From Blasia pusilla (lineage: Eukaryota; Marchantiophyta; Marchantiopsida; Blasiales), in contig CM114274.1 of the NCBI GenBank assembly GCA_050084515.1, positions 20,088,001-20,152,000 of the forward strand: a stretch of DNA of 64,000 bases. The letters run 5' to 3'. The translations under genes were made by a program, and so were the position numbers. The notes beneath the pieces were generated by a model, which saw only the letters and a program-made list of their open reading frames with translations, had not been told where the DNA came from and searched no databases. Shown here one piece after another: positions 1 through 12,223 of the stretch. Every line of letters starts with the position of its first letter. The stretch's first letter is position 1.

Positions 1-402
1 TATTGGCTTCATTTCGAGTAGTTTGCATTCTAATCTACTTACATTTGCCGCATTCTCCTCTACGCGATCATGTGGTTGGTCTTGGGCATGTCACTCTACT
101 TTGGTAAAATTTATGTGATGGTTATCCTCACATACATCCTTCCCCTATTTGTCACTTACATCGCTATTATGTTGAGACGTCTATATCTCATAATTCTCGA
201 TGCCATCTACTAAATCTTCACTTCCAAAATCTTCACGTAGATTAGGCTCATCTTCCTCAAAATCATTGTCCAACATGACTCCCCTATTCCTTTGTTTGTC
301 AGTGATTAAGGTCTCAAGCACATCCTCCTCAAGCGGATTCATTTTTCCTACAAGCCATTCCTCTTCTAAACGTCATGTGCCATATTGCTTACCATGACGC
401 TT
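1..402. other. No gene recognised
   Basis: AT-rich sequence downstream of the hAT transposase remnant. It may include the 3' flank or terminal part of that element, but I could not identify a terminal inverted repeat or a target-site duplication here. Confidence 0.4.
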
Positions 403-1900
403 TCATAAGATATGTTGTTGGCCTCTTGATCTATAGTACGTATGCAAGTCATGTATGGATTGACTTCGAAAGTTGGATGCCTGACAATTTATGAGATCAT
501 TGTAATACAAAGAAACTAAATCTTTTAGTTGATTCCTATGTTGATTGTGAATGAATCCATAAGAACTCCAATTTCTCTCACAACGTGATGCTGTAATTGT
601 CTGGATCAAGACACATATGGCAACGCTTTGTAACTTGGGAGTCGAGTCTCTGTAAGCCATCCACCATTTATGGCCATTTTAAGTTGTGGAAAAAGCTTCA
701 CAATCTATGTTCTGGAATGCACCCTCTTGGGAGTGGATGGTGTTTATTGGGAAATTGATTTTGAAAGATCGTAGAGCATCACATGTTAATTCCAACATTT
801 GCATGCCCCACAAGTTGAAATAGTCTCTAATGCGTTGCATGCACTCAGACACAGAAATATATTTCTTGTGCTCTTTGAGAATAAATACTTAGGAAGATTG
901 AGCATCATAGTAGCATAATGCAAAAGATTATTCCATGCCCTCCACAATGTGTCTAGGGATTGGGCCATTTGATTCAAAACTTCCTTGGTGATAAGATTGT
1001 AAGCACGGTTAGGCTTGTCCCACGCAGCCTCCACCTTATCCTTTAAACATCATGTTTGATATTAGATTTCCCCAATGATTTCCTTATGACCGTCCATTGA
1101 TCTTATTAAGATATATAGTTCCAAAAACATCTCCCAAAGATCATGCAATTTGCCCCAGAATCCAATATCCAAAGTTTTTTTCTAGAGACTCTCTACCTTT
1201 AATCTTGTTTTCCCATTGGAACGGCTGATGAAGGTTTGAAACTCCTTACTGATTTTTCTTTTTCTTTATCGGAGCGAGAAAATGCGATCCAAACATATGT
1301 AATTTGTCTCAAATTTGGTCTTCGCATGTAGAAGCAAGGTCAAACCATTAGAGAACAGATCCAAAAACATACAATATGTAGCATGATGATTCTTGATGCA
1401 TTTCCTTATATTACGATATTGAAAAATATGGTTGAGAAACTTAACCATATTTTTCAAACCCCAATCTTTGTAAACCAATCCAATCCATGAGTTGCGCAAT
1501 CGCGCTATAAAACAATGAGGATAAGCTTCAATAATATAATCCATGAGTTGCGCAATTGCCCTATGAAATAATGAGGATAAGCTTCAGTAATATAAGAATT
1601 TTCCAACTTACAAACTGCAACATTATGCATAAATTGAATGAAATTTTTGGATCCATTTGCTCAGTTTGCCCAATAGTGATTATTGCAATTCACCTTGCAT
1701 TATTTTCACAATTTTAGGGAATATTCTAAACGGACCCTAATATCGACACCCTAAACAGTTTTAGGGCAAGCCTACAACAATAAAATTTGTGAAAAAGAAA
1801 CCTTTTCAATTTTCATTTGATCAAACAACTTTTGGAGGCCAAAAAGATTTCCGATCTCATGCAAATTTGAATTTAATTCCAGCATAATTTTAACCATTGG
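403..1900 (-). pseudogene. hAT-family transposase remnant (DUF659-like block plus C-terminal dimerisation domain)
   Basis: Read on the minus strand, three open blocks in different frames match successive parts of plant hAT transposases. Block 1266-1544 has the DUF659-like stretch GLKNMVKF followed by LLLHAKTKFETNYI, where intact relatives have an A-K/x-T-R-F-A-T-N-F signature. Block 786-1034 has the LLHYATMMLN stretch corresponding to the family's LHAAAYYLNP. Block 403-660 has the hAT dimerisation signature SVAICVLIQTITASRCERNW followed by HNQHRNQLKDLVSLYYN. Hits between the blocks (for example a diverged R-x-M-D-G segment near 1100) lie in other frames, so several frameshifts separate them. 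The N-terminal BED zinc finger was not found. The family name is secure; the element is certainly inactive. Alternative: a domesticated hAT-derived host gene, unlikely given the breaks. Confidence 0.8.
1482..1594. repeat. 56-bp tandem duplication inside the hAT remnant
   Basis: Two consecutive units of about 56 bp, each starting AATCCATGAGTTGCGCAAT and containing ATGAGGATAAGCTTCA. The copies differ at a handful of positions. The duplication repeats a stretch of the decayed transposase reading frame and helps to explain its frame disruption. Confidence 0.8.
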
Positions 1901-2852
1901 AAATTGAGCCTCATCCATCTAAATCCAATTGCATCACTCCACATCTCACATGGAAATCCACATGCGAGACATGCATTTCATCATCAACCTCTTAATCCCT
2001 TGGACTCACTTGTGTAGCAATCTCTCTAACCTCCTCATTGAACATACACACATATATACATACATACCGTGGACTTTCCTTTCCCATCCCAAAGGCTTTT
2101 CCATCCTTATCATGGACTTTTTAAAGCTAAAACTTACTTGTCTTCTCATGTGGCGGACTTCAATCCATGGACTTGACCAAGTCCATAAACACATACTTTC
2201 AACGCATGCAAATTTATGATAAACATATTCACTTAGCTTCCTTAGTCCAAATGCAACAAGATGTAGCTTATCACCAACATCCATAAATTAGTTTACATAT
2301 GTACGATACTCACCGTATTCAAAATCAATTAGCATTTAAATATGCATCCATTCATATATATTTGCCTTTGCATTTGGGATGGAAATGATCTACCATTTGG
2401 GATATATCTAGACCGAATTTGAAAATTATTTGATGCAATTCTTCGTACTTGATTCCTATGATCGATGGGTTGGAGCCTTGTAGGTAAGACACTGTGACAT
2501 TATAAATCCCTACATCCTCTACATTCTTTCCTCAGATCCTCCCTAGTAGTTTGTCTCCTATGGAATGTATAATCTCATGATATATATCAGAATTAATTCC
2601 CTTGGTCTTACAAAGAATAGACCATAATATCTATACCTTATAGTGTTTCCAAAATCATGGATAGAATTTCCATCTTATGCATATTATAAGCATACGCAAA
2701 AATTAAAAAATATACCCTAGATATGGAAATTTACTTTTATGTGGTGTATACATACTTTTTGTTTCCTTATTGTGTTAGTCAAGAAATTTATGTTTATTTA
2801 GAATACTTGATCTCACAAATAAATTGTGACTTCTATAGTTATTCTTTCTCAC
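1901..2852. other. No gene recognised
   Basis: AT-rich, no convincing reading frame. Upstream flank of the hAT remnant; the transposase N-terminus is not recognisable here. Confidence 0.35.
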
Positions 2853-3325
2853 CATGGTTGTACGGAAACAGACTTTTGTGTCAAGGAGACAGACATACCC
2901 AACGAGTCTCCCATCCAGGTATTCTTGGTACCTCGATTTCTTGTGCGGGCTCGAGACACAAAAAAAAGTTTGGGAACAATGTAGGCTCAGATTAAGGGAG
3001 GCAGTTAAGCAGGGATTGAATGGATCTGCACGCTACGAGCCCTCACGTGGCCCACATTGAGCCTGCGTATGGCCCGCAGTGGCTCATGAAAGGCCCTATG
3101 TGGGCTTGATGTGGGCCTCTACTAGCAAGGTTTGGGCTCGATGTGGGCTACAAAACAGGTGGCAAGAGTGGGCGACCAGTCAATAGATCAGGTGTGGGCT
3201 GGCTCAGCCCGGGTCTACGATGGGGGGGTATGCGAACTGAGGAACTCAAGCCTGCATGGACATGTTCATCCTAGAGATATACATTAGTCCATGAACACGG
3301 AATTTTTTTTTTGTGAAACTTTGTT
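2853..3325. mobile_element. hAT-like non-autonomous element, GGTTGCA family, GGGCC-rich core
   Basis: Begins CATGGTTGTACGGAAACAGA, matching the ends of the elements at 28579 and 55241, and closes near GTGAAACTTTG, a diverged form of the family's GTGCAACCTTG end. The core (about 2940-3230) is a run of degenerate GTGGGCT/GGCCC words such as GTGGGCTACAAAACAGGTGG, almost the same as GTGGGCTACAAAATGGGTAG in the copy at 8.8 kb. No clear target-site duplication remains. No coding capacity. Membership of the family is well supported; the exact right end is not. Confidence 0.6.
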
Positions 3326-5690
3326 TTCTATAGAGACAATTTTCTTCTTTCTTACATATGAAGTAAACTCATTGTGTGATTTGTTTCCCGCCAGTTCTAT
3401 AAGAAGATTATTAGCAAGACCTAAAAATATGCAATAGATCAGCATAATAAGGAGAGCTAGCCAATAAGAATAATAGAGAGATGAATATAAAAAATTAGAT
3501 TATTGTAGAGTTGAGTAACACAAAGAACTATCGTTAGCACAAATGAAACATTATTAAGCTAGTGTAATGTAGAAATCCATAAATAGGAAAGAGGGAACAT
3601 GATAGAATCAATAAAAAATATTTGAGATAGTATAAAAAAGTATGTGTTCCCCTATCCCCATTTCCCAACTTACAAAAGGTTTCTATATACTTATTCTTTG
3701 TCATTATGTTAATCCTATGAGAAGGTCTTAAGTTTCTTCTTGGGATTGTGTTGTTCCTCTTCTTCACCATGGAATATTTTGCATCATTATATGCTTGGGT
3801 TGTATCGCTAGTTTTGAATAATATTTTAAGGACTTGAAATGAAATGTGAAGGTGGTAGATATGCAACCCAATTCTTAAATTTCAATTAACATAAAATAGT
3901 CAATAAATATGCCAATGTAAATATCAAACTATGCCTACTAGTATAAGCCCGTGTGATGCACACGTTTATATTTCTTCCCATAGTTAACTTTTATAATTCT
4001 CAAGTATCATTTACAATCAATTTTGAGTGATCCTATTAGTTCAGAAGGCGAGCAATCCCATTTGAGGAAAATGCTAAGTTTCAAGAGGAGAGGAGTTTTC
4101 AAAATGAAGGGGCACTTTCCAATAATAATGTAGATGATGGGAGTGTCATTTCATACCCTTCTCTATCTTAGAGCTATCTCCACTTTCTCGTATGGTGTAG
4201 CAAAGAATCATAGTACTTATCTATCCAAGCCTCATTATTTTTAGGATATATAATAGGATCTAGATAAAGCCCTTTAGGCCAATAAATTCTTTTTTCCATA
4301 AATAAAATTCTAGAGCAGAGATTCCTTGAATGAAAATTATAAACTTAGTGTGCAATTTTTAGATGGAGAATAAATAGAATGCTCCTTAGCTTTGCATCAT
4401 AATTAATCACACAATAAATTGCATTCATCAATGGTTATTAGTAAATTGATGATAACCAAATCATAAATTTTAATAAATGATCAAAGTTTTACTTTAGAAA
4501 AGAAATATTCATATCCAAGAGTTGTAGGATTATTCCAACTCCATCCAACAACTCACACTTAAGTTTCACATTATGCTCCAATCCCTAACTGGATTCCTTA
4601 TTACATATGTCACGCTTAGCCTAGGAGTGCCTAACTTAGATCTCTTTTTATTTAGATTTGAGGCACACATATAATAAGTTTAGTAGAATGATATTTTTAA
4701 ACTTATGGTGAATAATGACGAATTTCCAAGGAAGAAAGAGATACAATCACACATGCATGGATCTACCATTGTAGGGAAAAGGTACTTCCAATTTTTGTTT
4801 CATTTGGAGAGCTTGAAGGTGTCTTACACGATCATAATCTATTCATAGAATCTCCATCTAGAGGTCCTAATGATAACTTGGAACTTCAAACAATCTTATC
4901 CCTCTGATGGTGGCAAGAATGCATGATTTTGCTATAATATTTCTCATAGAACGGACTTATGAATGGCGCAATGGCGACTCTTGACTTCCCCATACTAGGT
5001 TGCATTCAAGGTTATTGTGTACATCAAGCAAGAGCCTTAAATTGAGAATTGGTAAGGTTTATTTAAAATTTTAGTAATCATAAATTGAAATTCAGAAACC
5101 AAATCCATATAATATCTAATTAGAATTGTCTTGAACTTTTAAATTTGTTTCTTGCAAATATACTATCCTTGTTTTCATACATCAAACTAAGAGTCAAAAT
5201 CGATAACTCATATAAATGTAGGAAATATGAATCTTATATTTCCTAAATTTATATGAGAAGACTCAAAATTGAAGGTTCTTAATTATCATAGGCATGAAGT
5301 AAACTAAGCCTCTAAGAGGATTTGTAAGAGAATATTGCTAACCAAGATTGATGGAATTTTTGGCCACTATCCCATGACTATTGATTCCACCTATTGAGTT
5401 TCCTTTTAAAAAAATGAAGCATAGTAAGTATTTGCTATTGGATATAACATCATCTTGATGTAGAAGTCCATTCGGACCAATTTTGCAGTGGGTAAATTGG
5501 TCAAAAAATACAACTTATAACCTTAAGGTTCGATGTAGGAGAAAGTGGCAATTGTGGGATATGGGTGAAGGAGAAGGGTCCAATATTTGGAGCTTAAAAA
5601 AATCCAATCACTTACTTCCTCTATGGTTAATTTGCAACCTATAAAATACGTGTTGAATATAATACGAAGTCTTAAACTTAGTAACTATAG
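3326..5690. other. No gene recognised (AT-rich intergenic or decayed repeat DNA)
   Basis: Long AT-rich stretch with short spurious reading frames only. A Helitron-like hairpin occurs at 3938-3965 and a fragment near 4025-4110 resembles sequence at 25420-25500, suggesting shared decayed repeats. Confidence 0.4.
3938..3965 (-). repeat. Helitron-like 3' end (hairpin plus CTAG)
   Basis: On the minus strand a GTGTGCATCACAC hairpin is followed after a few bases by CTAG and then T. This is the layout of plant Helitron 3' termini (short GC hairpin, CTRR, insertion before T). No RepHel helicase and no matching 5' TC end was found, so this is a pattern-only call. Confidence 0.3.
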
Positions 5691-5945
5691 TTGAGGGAAG
5701 CGGTCCAAGATGAACCAGACAATGTGAACGTAATAGTCGAGGAGGCTGTGAGGAACTTCAATATCACTATTAGTGAGGATTTGGGCTTCATCGACCAACA
5801 GTGGAGGAAAACATTTATAGAGTGTACGAAGAATTATATGGACATTCAATCTCGTGCTCAAACACCGCTTGAACCACTCGAATCTTTTATTCCTACAAAG
5901 GTGTATATACACAATGAATTCATAGAAACTTCTCAGATAGTTTAG
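5691..5945 (+). pseudogene. Unrecognised protein-coding fragment (84 codons)
   Basis: An uninterrupted frame of balanced, acidic composition (DEPDNVNVIVEEAVRNFN early, DQQWRKTFIECTKNYMDIQ in the middle). It looks more protein-like than the neighbouring open frames, but I recognise no domain or catalytic motif. The frame closes in a stop at 5943-5945. It could be a scrap of a retroelement gag or of a host exon, or chance. No function is proposed. Confidence 0.25.
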
Positions 5946-6135
5946 AGGTGGAAAGAAAAGATGAAAAAATCTACCCCAAATATTGTGAATAAACATTCAA
6001 AAAATCATGGGCCTAGTTCCACCAAATTTTTAGATATTTAAGATAATTTAGATATTATAGATTAGATATTGTTGATGTTTGTTGGGGGCTGCTCACAATT
6101 AAGGAGGGGATATGTGATGCCTACATTTATAAGAA

Positions 6136-6430
6136 TTTTGAAGGTGGTTGAGATCCGATATCACCTCTATCTTCTCTTATGATTAATCGCCCTATGTGGT
6201 GGCAGCTTAGTCGGAAGCTCCTTAGTCAAAACATCTCCAAATTCTTTCACAACTCTCTTGAGTGTTTTAGGGATTTCCCTTGAAGTTGAGTTCTGATCTC
6301 TGCATCTCGAGCTTGCGTCATCCTCTGCTTGTCTCATCAAGCAAAGGAATCCTTCCTCTAACTCGGTCAAACTCATCCTCATGATGACGTTCACCAACTC
6401 CGTCTTTCTAGGAATCTCACTAACCAATCT
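6136..6430 (-). pseudogene. Chromovirus pol fragment (protease-RT linker)
   Basis: The minus-strand translation contains ELVNVIMRMSLTELEEGFLC and KEFGDVLTKELPTKLPPHRA. This matches the chromovirus at 18.6-18.85 kb (SMTELEDGFLCLMRQ, VVKEFEDVLTNELP), the segment that lies between protease and reverse transcriptase and leads into the LPPHR start of RT. Only about 300 bp is present, with no LTR beside it. It is a scrap of a second copy of the same or a sister family. Confidence 0.75.
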
Positions 6431-8475
6431 GATATATATATATATTTAAGGTGCCCATGCGATGCATGGAAATTAAAAAGTGTTTGAAGAGCTTTTGTTT
6501 GTGTATAGCCTGGAAAGGGAATGGATTAATCATGTTGCATATATATTCAAAATTTTATCTTGTTGCGTGTAGCATGTGAAACATTTTCTTGCTGCCCAAT
6601 TACCACGTGTCAAATAGAGAGGTGTTTGCAAATCAAGAAGGCACTCTCCCTGCACCTGGAACGCGAAACCTGCTCTCTTAGGCTACCCGTGGCCTCAACA
6701 GGTCATTCTACACCTCTTGAGGCGTCCTCCACTATCCCTTGAAGGCGCTCTACTAGATGTCGTCGATCTATCCTAAAAAGACATGACAGCCTCAAATTAC
6801 CCAACATTTAACATCATCATATCCATGACTAAAAATAGATTCATTTGACATACCATCATTTTCTAACCAAATACTAGACTCTAGAAAAGCTCCTCTCGAG
6901 CTTTTAAACTCTTCCCCGTTGTACATCATTGGACTTTCTCACTCCCCTACCAAAAACCAAAGTCACTTGATTTGGACCCATTAATGGGGTCCTCACCATC
7001 TCAGTTGAAAGATTTTAGTAATTACATCATCCACCTACACCATCTAACATCAAGTAATCTTACACTAGTATGCCTATCTATCACCAAGGAACAATTCTGA
7101 GTGTAGCAACCCTCATGGTAGTGATGGTAGTCGCACAAAAGGACACAACTCCACTAGAGCCCCTGTTTAGGCCTCTTATGATCCAAACCCCTTTGTATGA
7201 GGCATTTATTTCCTCTCCCAAAGTATGATCTCCCCAATAAGCCCTCATCATTTAACATCAAGAACAAGGAACGTAAACGTAGGATCTCCCCCTATATTTG
7301 AATTTCTACTCTAAAGGATTACTCCTATTCCCAAATCATCCCAAACCATGGCTCCAAATTTTTTTTCGTTCTTCAATTTTTTACTTGATAAACATATTTT
7401 CTTTCCATTTTAAAAAATTGGATGTAGCCATATTCTTGGAGATTTTCCCTTGTATATTTTTTTTCATGCATAGAGACTAAAACTTTGTCAAGTGGAATCT
7501 CTCGTGTCTCTTTTATCATGTTTACAAACTTAGAATGTTTACTTACAGATTTAACTTTCTCTTGAGTTAAAACCCTTTCTAACCTCCATTTACTTTCTCT
7601 TTTACTCACAAACTTAATTGTGCCTTGAGTTAAAATCCCATTTACTCTCTATTCTCAAATGTCAAAATTATTGGCAAAAAAAATTGGGGTGAGCTCATTT
7701 TAGGAAGGAAAAATTTTATTTTTGGTTGCCCTTTCTTAAGTATGCAATCCGCTTCAATAAAGCATGTTTGTGAATCTTCATCTTTCTAAAAAAAAGGTTG
7801 AATTTCTTTGAGCCTTGGTCCGAACCATGCATCCCACAATTTCCCAATATTAGTTCCTATATTAGTAAATGATGTTGAATTCAAAGGCATGCACACAAAT
7901 TCCCAACAATAGGATCTCAATTTCCAATCTCTATCATCCAATTTTTTTGATAATCAATAGATGCAAATAACTTAGGAAAAAAAATTAACTCTTTTCTAGA
8001 TCCCATAATCTCGATTCTTGCGATGCTTGCAAACACGAGATCGACCAAGAAAATAGATCGTGTTATCACACCCAAAATTGTGCAGAAGGGGGGAGAAACT
8101 ACAATTAAGAGTAAAGAGCACCCGGTACATTCATCCCCTCTTTACCTTAAGCCATCACACCATAGATACTAAGCTCATGACCAAGACCAATTGTAAGGAA
8201 ACAAGAAAACTCATATAACCTCTAGAGCTCATGAATGTCTTTGTATAGTGACAAGATTCAATCTAAATCATTGAATAATAGTCAAGCCAAACCCATTCTC
8301 AACATGAGGGAAACCATGTTAAATGCAAGGTTCAACCAAAATTTTAAAAGTGAAAAACGATCATGAATTTTTTGGTATCAGCCATCTAGCGCCCGAAAAG
8401 AAAGTCGGGTGACTTTTGGCGCCCCATCCAAGAATTGGCGTCCCACCCTACCGTCGGCTTCCACCACTCGACGTC
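6431..8475. other. No gene recognised
   Basis: Starts with a TA dinucleotide run and a CCATGCGATGCATGG hairpin (6451-6472) similar to the Helitron-like hairpins at 3.95 and 13.15 kb. The rest is AT-rich. Near 8368 the sequence TTGGTATCAGCCATCTAGCG resembles a retroelement primer-binding site but no LTR pair supports it. Confidence 0.35.
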
Positions 8476-8917
8476 AATGGTTGAACATAAATGAAATTCT
8501 ACATCCATGAGACACACATGCTCAATGGGTCCCCTTTCCAAGTTTTTTGATACCTAGTAGCCTGTTCCAAAAAAGCACGGGATCATGGAGTTCGGCAAGG
8601 ATCAGATGGGTGTGTGGGCTTTGATCCCACGAGTGAATTGTACCTAGCCCGCCCAAGGCATGTATGCATAGAGCTAGTGACCAATCCATGCGAGACTGTG
8701 CGGGCTAGTGCGGGCCATGCAGGCGTAGTTTAGCCTTTGAGAGCAAGACGCATGCTCAATGTGGGCTACAAAATGGGTAGCAAGAACGGGTGACAAGTTG
8801 CAAGAGTAGATGCATGCTGGCCAAACCCACATTGTAGGTGGGGTCGGCTTGTAGGGACATATCCATCCTAGGGAAAGACATAAGTCTAGACATAAAATTT
8901 ATCAGTGTGCAACCTTG
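8476..8917. mobile_element. hAT-like non-autonomous element, GGTTGCA family
   Basis: The left end ATGGTTGAACATAAATGAA and the right end CAGTGTGCAACCTTG form diverged inverted ends of the family seen at 28579 and 55241. The core carries the same GGGCT/GGGCC words (GCGGGCTAGTGCGGGCC, GTGGGCTACAAAATGGGTAG). It lies inside a region rich in GGCGCC/GCGCC words that continues on both sides (8380-8470 and 8918-9190), so it probably interrupts an older repeat. No target duplication is clear. Confidence 0.6.
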
Positions 8918-10191
8918 TTGGCACCTCTATCGAGCGTTGAGCTCTAGCATAGCGCCGATGTCGGATGTCAAGCACCAAATGATGACGTCCATCACTCAAC
9001 ACTGTATTGGCGCTCATATGGGCTATCAAATAATCGAAAGCTAGCACCCTATGCTCACCATTAGGCACCAACATGGCGTTGAGGTCAGGTGTTGGCACCC
9101 GGCGGCCCACATTAGCGCCAATAGGATGTTAGTATGGAGTACTAGACATTGAAAGGTAGCACCTACTACTCCAATGGATGGGGCGAAAGGGTACGTTTAG
9201 GGTTTAGAAGGGACTTAGTTCCTAAAATGCACCTCAAATTAAGAATTTATAGTGAGATTAGGTGATGGGAAAATGGTGAGGCGTTTCATAGTATATTAGA
9301 ATAATGAAGCACACTCGCGAAGAGGAGGAGCTGGTCGTCACAAATTATAGTGGTTAATGATCTTTTACTAGCTTTAGATAACGAAATAATTTATTTGGTA
9401 TTTGGCAAGGAGATAATGGATGAATTTTGTGGAAGATGATGGGTTAGATATTTTTGTGACTTTCCCATTTCAAATATTGATCAAGATGTTTGGCCTTATA
9501 AGACACAACAAGGTCCGAATGGCTTTGGTCAAGAGCAATTCACATTCTTTCAAAATAGTATAGAAAATAGGAAGAAGAATACTGCAACTTGCATTTGGTA
9601 TAAAGTCCAATTCACTTAAAATGTAATTAGGTTATGGGAACACCTAACAAGAGAGTCCATTCAGACCAAGAACGTAATGAAACAAGAATCTCAGATTTGC
9701 AAATGTTAAGTTTTTCCTTATCAGATGTAGTTGCAACTTAAGATATTGGTTGATACATGGATAGTAAATAAAGGTGGTAGGAGTAATGTTCTTCCACCTA
9801 GATATCAAGAGAATGAAGACATAAGTCCATCTTGTAAATCTACAAGTTCCATACATGAGCTCCAAGTAGGACTTGATCGTAATCCTAAAATGTATTGTAG
9901 GACTCCTTGTACGCCATTAATGAGTCCTATAGGCAGCAATAACAAAATATAGCGAGAAACATAATGTTGGAGGAAGAGATGGTGGACTCTAGTTCGGTTT
10001 GGAGGAGGGATGCATTGTATTCATTATATTAAAATCAAAATCATGACGATATCCATCACAAGTTTTCCCTTGTCTTTATAATATATAGATAGTCGTTCAA
10101 CTCTACAAAGAATTCTCATTTCTAGGAGACTTTAAGGATGGTTGGTAGATTGGGGGCTACATACCATACACCCTATCTAGATCAAACGCAT
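8918..10191. other. No gene recognised
   Basis: 8918-9190 continues the GCGCC-rich repeat interrupted by the preceding insertion. The remainder is AT-rich with short frames on both strands and no domain I can name. Confidence 0.35.
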
Positions 10192-10500
10192 TGTCGTGCG
10201 CATACATATCGCTACACAATCCACATTGCTGATCACATCTACATACCACACAACACTGATCTTTCCCAAGATATGGGTAGATCCACACATAAATGAAACA
10301 TACTCACACATATACATTGAGACCCCACAACTACCCCCGTAACTGGAAGTTGGGTCCCCCTAACTCTTGATAGCACACACATATGTACCTAACAAGATCT
10401 CCTATCCTATGCACATCTAGCACCATTGGTGTTGTCATCCCCGCAACACTACTACAACTACAGCAACCCGCCGTGTTGATCCCTCCGAAGAGATCTAACT
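10192..10500 (-). mobile_element. End of a methyltransferase-type Ty3 element, with a motif-I-like remnant
   Basis: The sequence from TGTCGTGCGCATACATATCG onward matches the start (plus-strand view) of the solo LTR at 49030 and continues with similarity to about 10330. Further in, minus-strand 10470-10500 reads LDLFGGINT, aligned codon by codon with LDLFGGISI of the methyltransferase at 45.43 kb: several differences are third-position synonymous (TTC/TTT, GGA/GGT, ATC/ATT). It is followed by a repeated GTAGT stretch and then by VRYICV, comparable with RRYVYV. The piece is a mosaic of LTR-like and methyltransferase-like sequence, so its original structure is unclear. Confidence 0.45.
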
Positions 10501-10681
10501 GTTGGATTCTCAACATCCACTTCTTTGAGCGTGATTAATCTGATCGGACCCCTTGTATGAGGAGAAGCCTAGATTGATGGTTCTGACTTAGACCTCGAAG
10601 GAGTCATAGTAATATGACGTAGGTCGTTTATGGACTAGCGTTATTATGACCATCTAGCCTTATATTGCATCAGGCTTAGAT

Positions 10682-10909
10682 AAAAAATTTCTATTAATAG
10701 AAACAAAGAAAAATAGATAAAAAATCCTAGTTTCCCGAGTAGTGAAATAGTCGAGAGTCGCAGCGGTAGCAGATTATCGTATGTCGAGTTATCTCCATGT
10801 TTTGGTTCCATCGAAGCTCTTTTGTGAGCGCACGGACGGAGTAGGCCACTTTGTATCTCCAAGTTTTATAAAAGATTTCAGTGATTTAGTCATTTTCTAT
10901 TTTCTCACA
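10682..10909 (+). repeat. Copia 5' LTR (3' part recognisable)
   Basis: The segment ends in TTCTCACA directly before a TGGTATCAGAGC primer-binding site. It matches a second copy at 57700-57913 through shared stretches such as CGAAGCTCTT and TAGGCCACTTTGTATCTC. The 5' boundary of the LTR is not certain; similarity between the two copies starts near TTTCTATTAATAGAAA. Confidence 0.75.
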
Positions 10910-10921
10910 TGGTATCAGAGC
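10910..10921 (+). other. Primer-binding site (tRNA initiator-Met type)
   Basis: TGGTATCAGAGC, the common plant copia/gypsy minus-strand primer site complementary to the 3' end of initiator tRNA-Met. It sits immediately downstream of the LTR and 60 bp before the gag start codon. Confidence 0.85.
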
Positions 10922-10981
10922 AGTAGGTTTTCTAGTATTTTGTATCTGGAAATCTAGTGTGTTTGCACAAAATCTTGAGAG

Positions 10982-11776
10982 ATGGCTACTTCTTCATCAG
11001 TTCATGCTCGCCCTCCTCTGCTGGGTGAAGGGAAGTTAGATGGGTCTAACTATACATTGTGGAAGTTCAAAATGAGAATTATCCTCGAATCATTTGAGAT
11101 CTAGGAGACGAACACAAGGGTCGATTCGAATCCACAAGCTTCTTTGAGTTATGCATGTTCATCTTCATCTGGTGATATCGATCTTGTTGTATTTTTGGCA
11201 TAGAAATGCAGAAACGCTGATGCTCTATATGCCATTGTCACGAATGTAACTGATTCTGTCATGACTCTCATTCAACATATGACCATAGCTGTTGAGGCGT
11301 GGAACATTTTGAAGAATCAGTATGAAACAAGGAATGAGACTCGGATTCAAAATCTGGAGAATCAACTTACGTCCGAGAAATTTTTAGAATGAGAAAGGGC
11401 GAAGCAATTTTTGACAAGGATCAAGAATCTTCAAGATCAAATGGCGTCCATAGGAATTTCAAAGTCTACCGAAGATTTGGCACGTCGGTGCATAAGGATT
11501 TTTCCTTTGAGGTATGACACTTTGGTCACTACATTGAATACTCAAGTAAGACCCACGCCACTTACTTTTGAACAATTTAGTGCAATGTTGGTAGAAGAGG
11601 AAATGCGTTTGAAAGCAAGAGAGGGAAGTGATGCAGCATTTATTGCCACAGTACAGAGAGGTAGAAATCAGGATTATAATTCAAATGTCAAGAAGAAATT
11701 TCCAAGGAAAGCCTTCAAAGTCTTTTATTGTGGTAAGCTAGGTCATCTTATCAAAGATTGTAGAAAGAGGAGTTAG
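10982..11776 (+). pseudogene. Copia gag polyprotein (capsid and zinc knuckle), decayed
   Basis: It starts at ATG with MATSSSVHARPPLLGEG followed by LDGSNYTLWKFKMR, the typical N-terminus of plant copia Gag (LxGxNYxxWK). In-frame stops occur after SFEI (TAG), within the VFLA segment and after KFLE. The last block (from 11411) is open and carries the UBN2-like ARRCIRIFPLRYDTLVTTL segment and a zinc knuckle reading FYCGKLGHLIKDC. In the CX2CX4HX4C consensus the first cysteine is replaced by valine. Gag packages the element RNA. This copy cannot make a full protein. Confidence 0.85.
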
Positions 11777-12223
11777 GATGAGAAGAACCGTTTTTTAATA
11801 CCTAAGAAGGACTTTTTAAATTATGTAGAACTAGGAGAATATGAGGTAGAAGCTTGGATAGCAATCGAAGATTTTTGCACACAGAAAGAACATTCGACTA
11901 AGTCCAAGAGTGAAGATATATGGGTGTTTGATAGTGGAGCATCTAGGCATATGACCAATCATAGGGATTGGTATAGCTCCTTACATTCTCTACAGAAGCC
12001 CATCGTTATTACTGTTGGAAATAATGCAAAGTGCCCTGTAGAAGGGAAAGGCATAATTTCTTTAGTCTCAAAAAAAGGAGATGAAAAGAAGTTAAGTGAT
12101 GTACTATACGTACCAGAGTTGAAGCGCAATTTTCTTTCAGTAGTAGTATTGTGTGATCGTGACTTAGAAAAGCGTTTCAAGAAAACTCGAGCACTCATTA
12201 AGGATACCATTAGGAAATTTGTC
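11777..12223 (+). pseudogene. Copia protease fragment; element truncated after it
   Basis: After a stop at the gag end the frame continues to WVFDSGASRHMTNHRDWY, with the catalytic DSG triad of copia aspartic proteases, then GIISLVSKKG and LSDVLYVPELKRNFLSV, the usual protease/integrase boundary motif. Integrase, RT and RNase H are absent: coding similarity stops and a dispersed repeat begins at about 12224. The element is therefore a 5' fragment (LTR, gag, protease). Confidence 0.85.
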
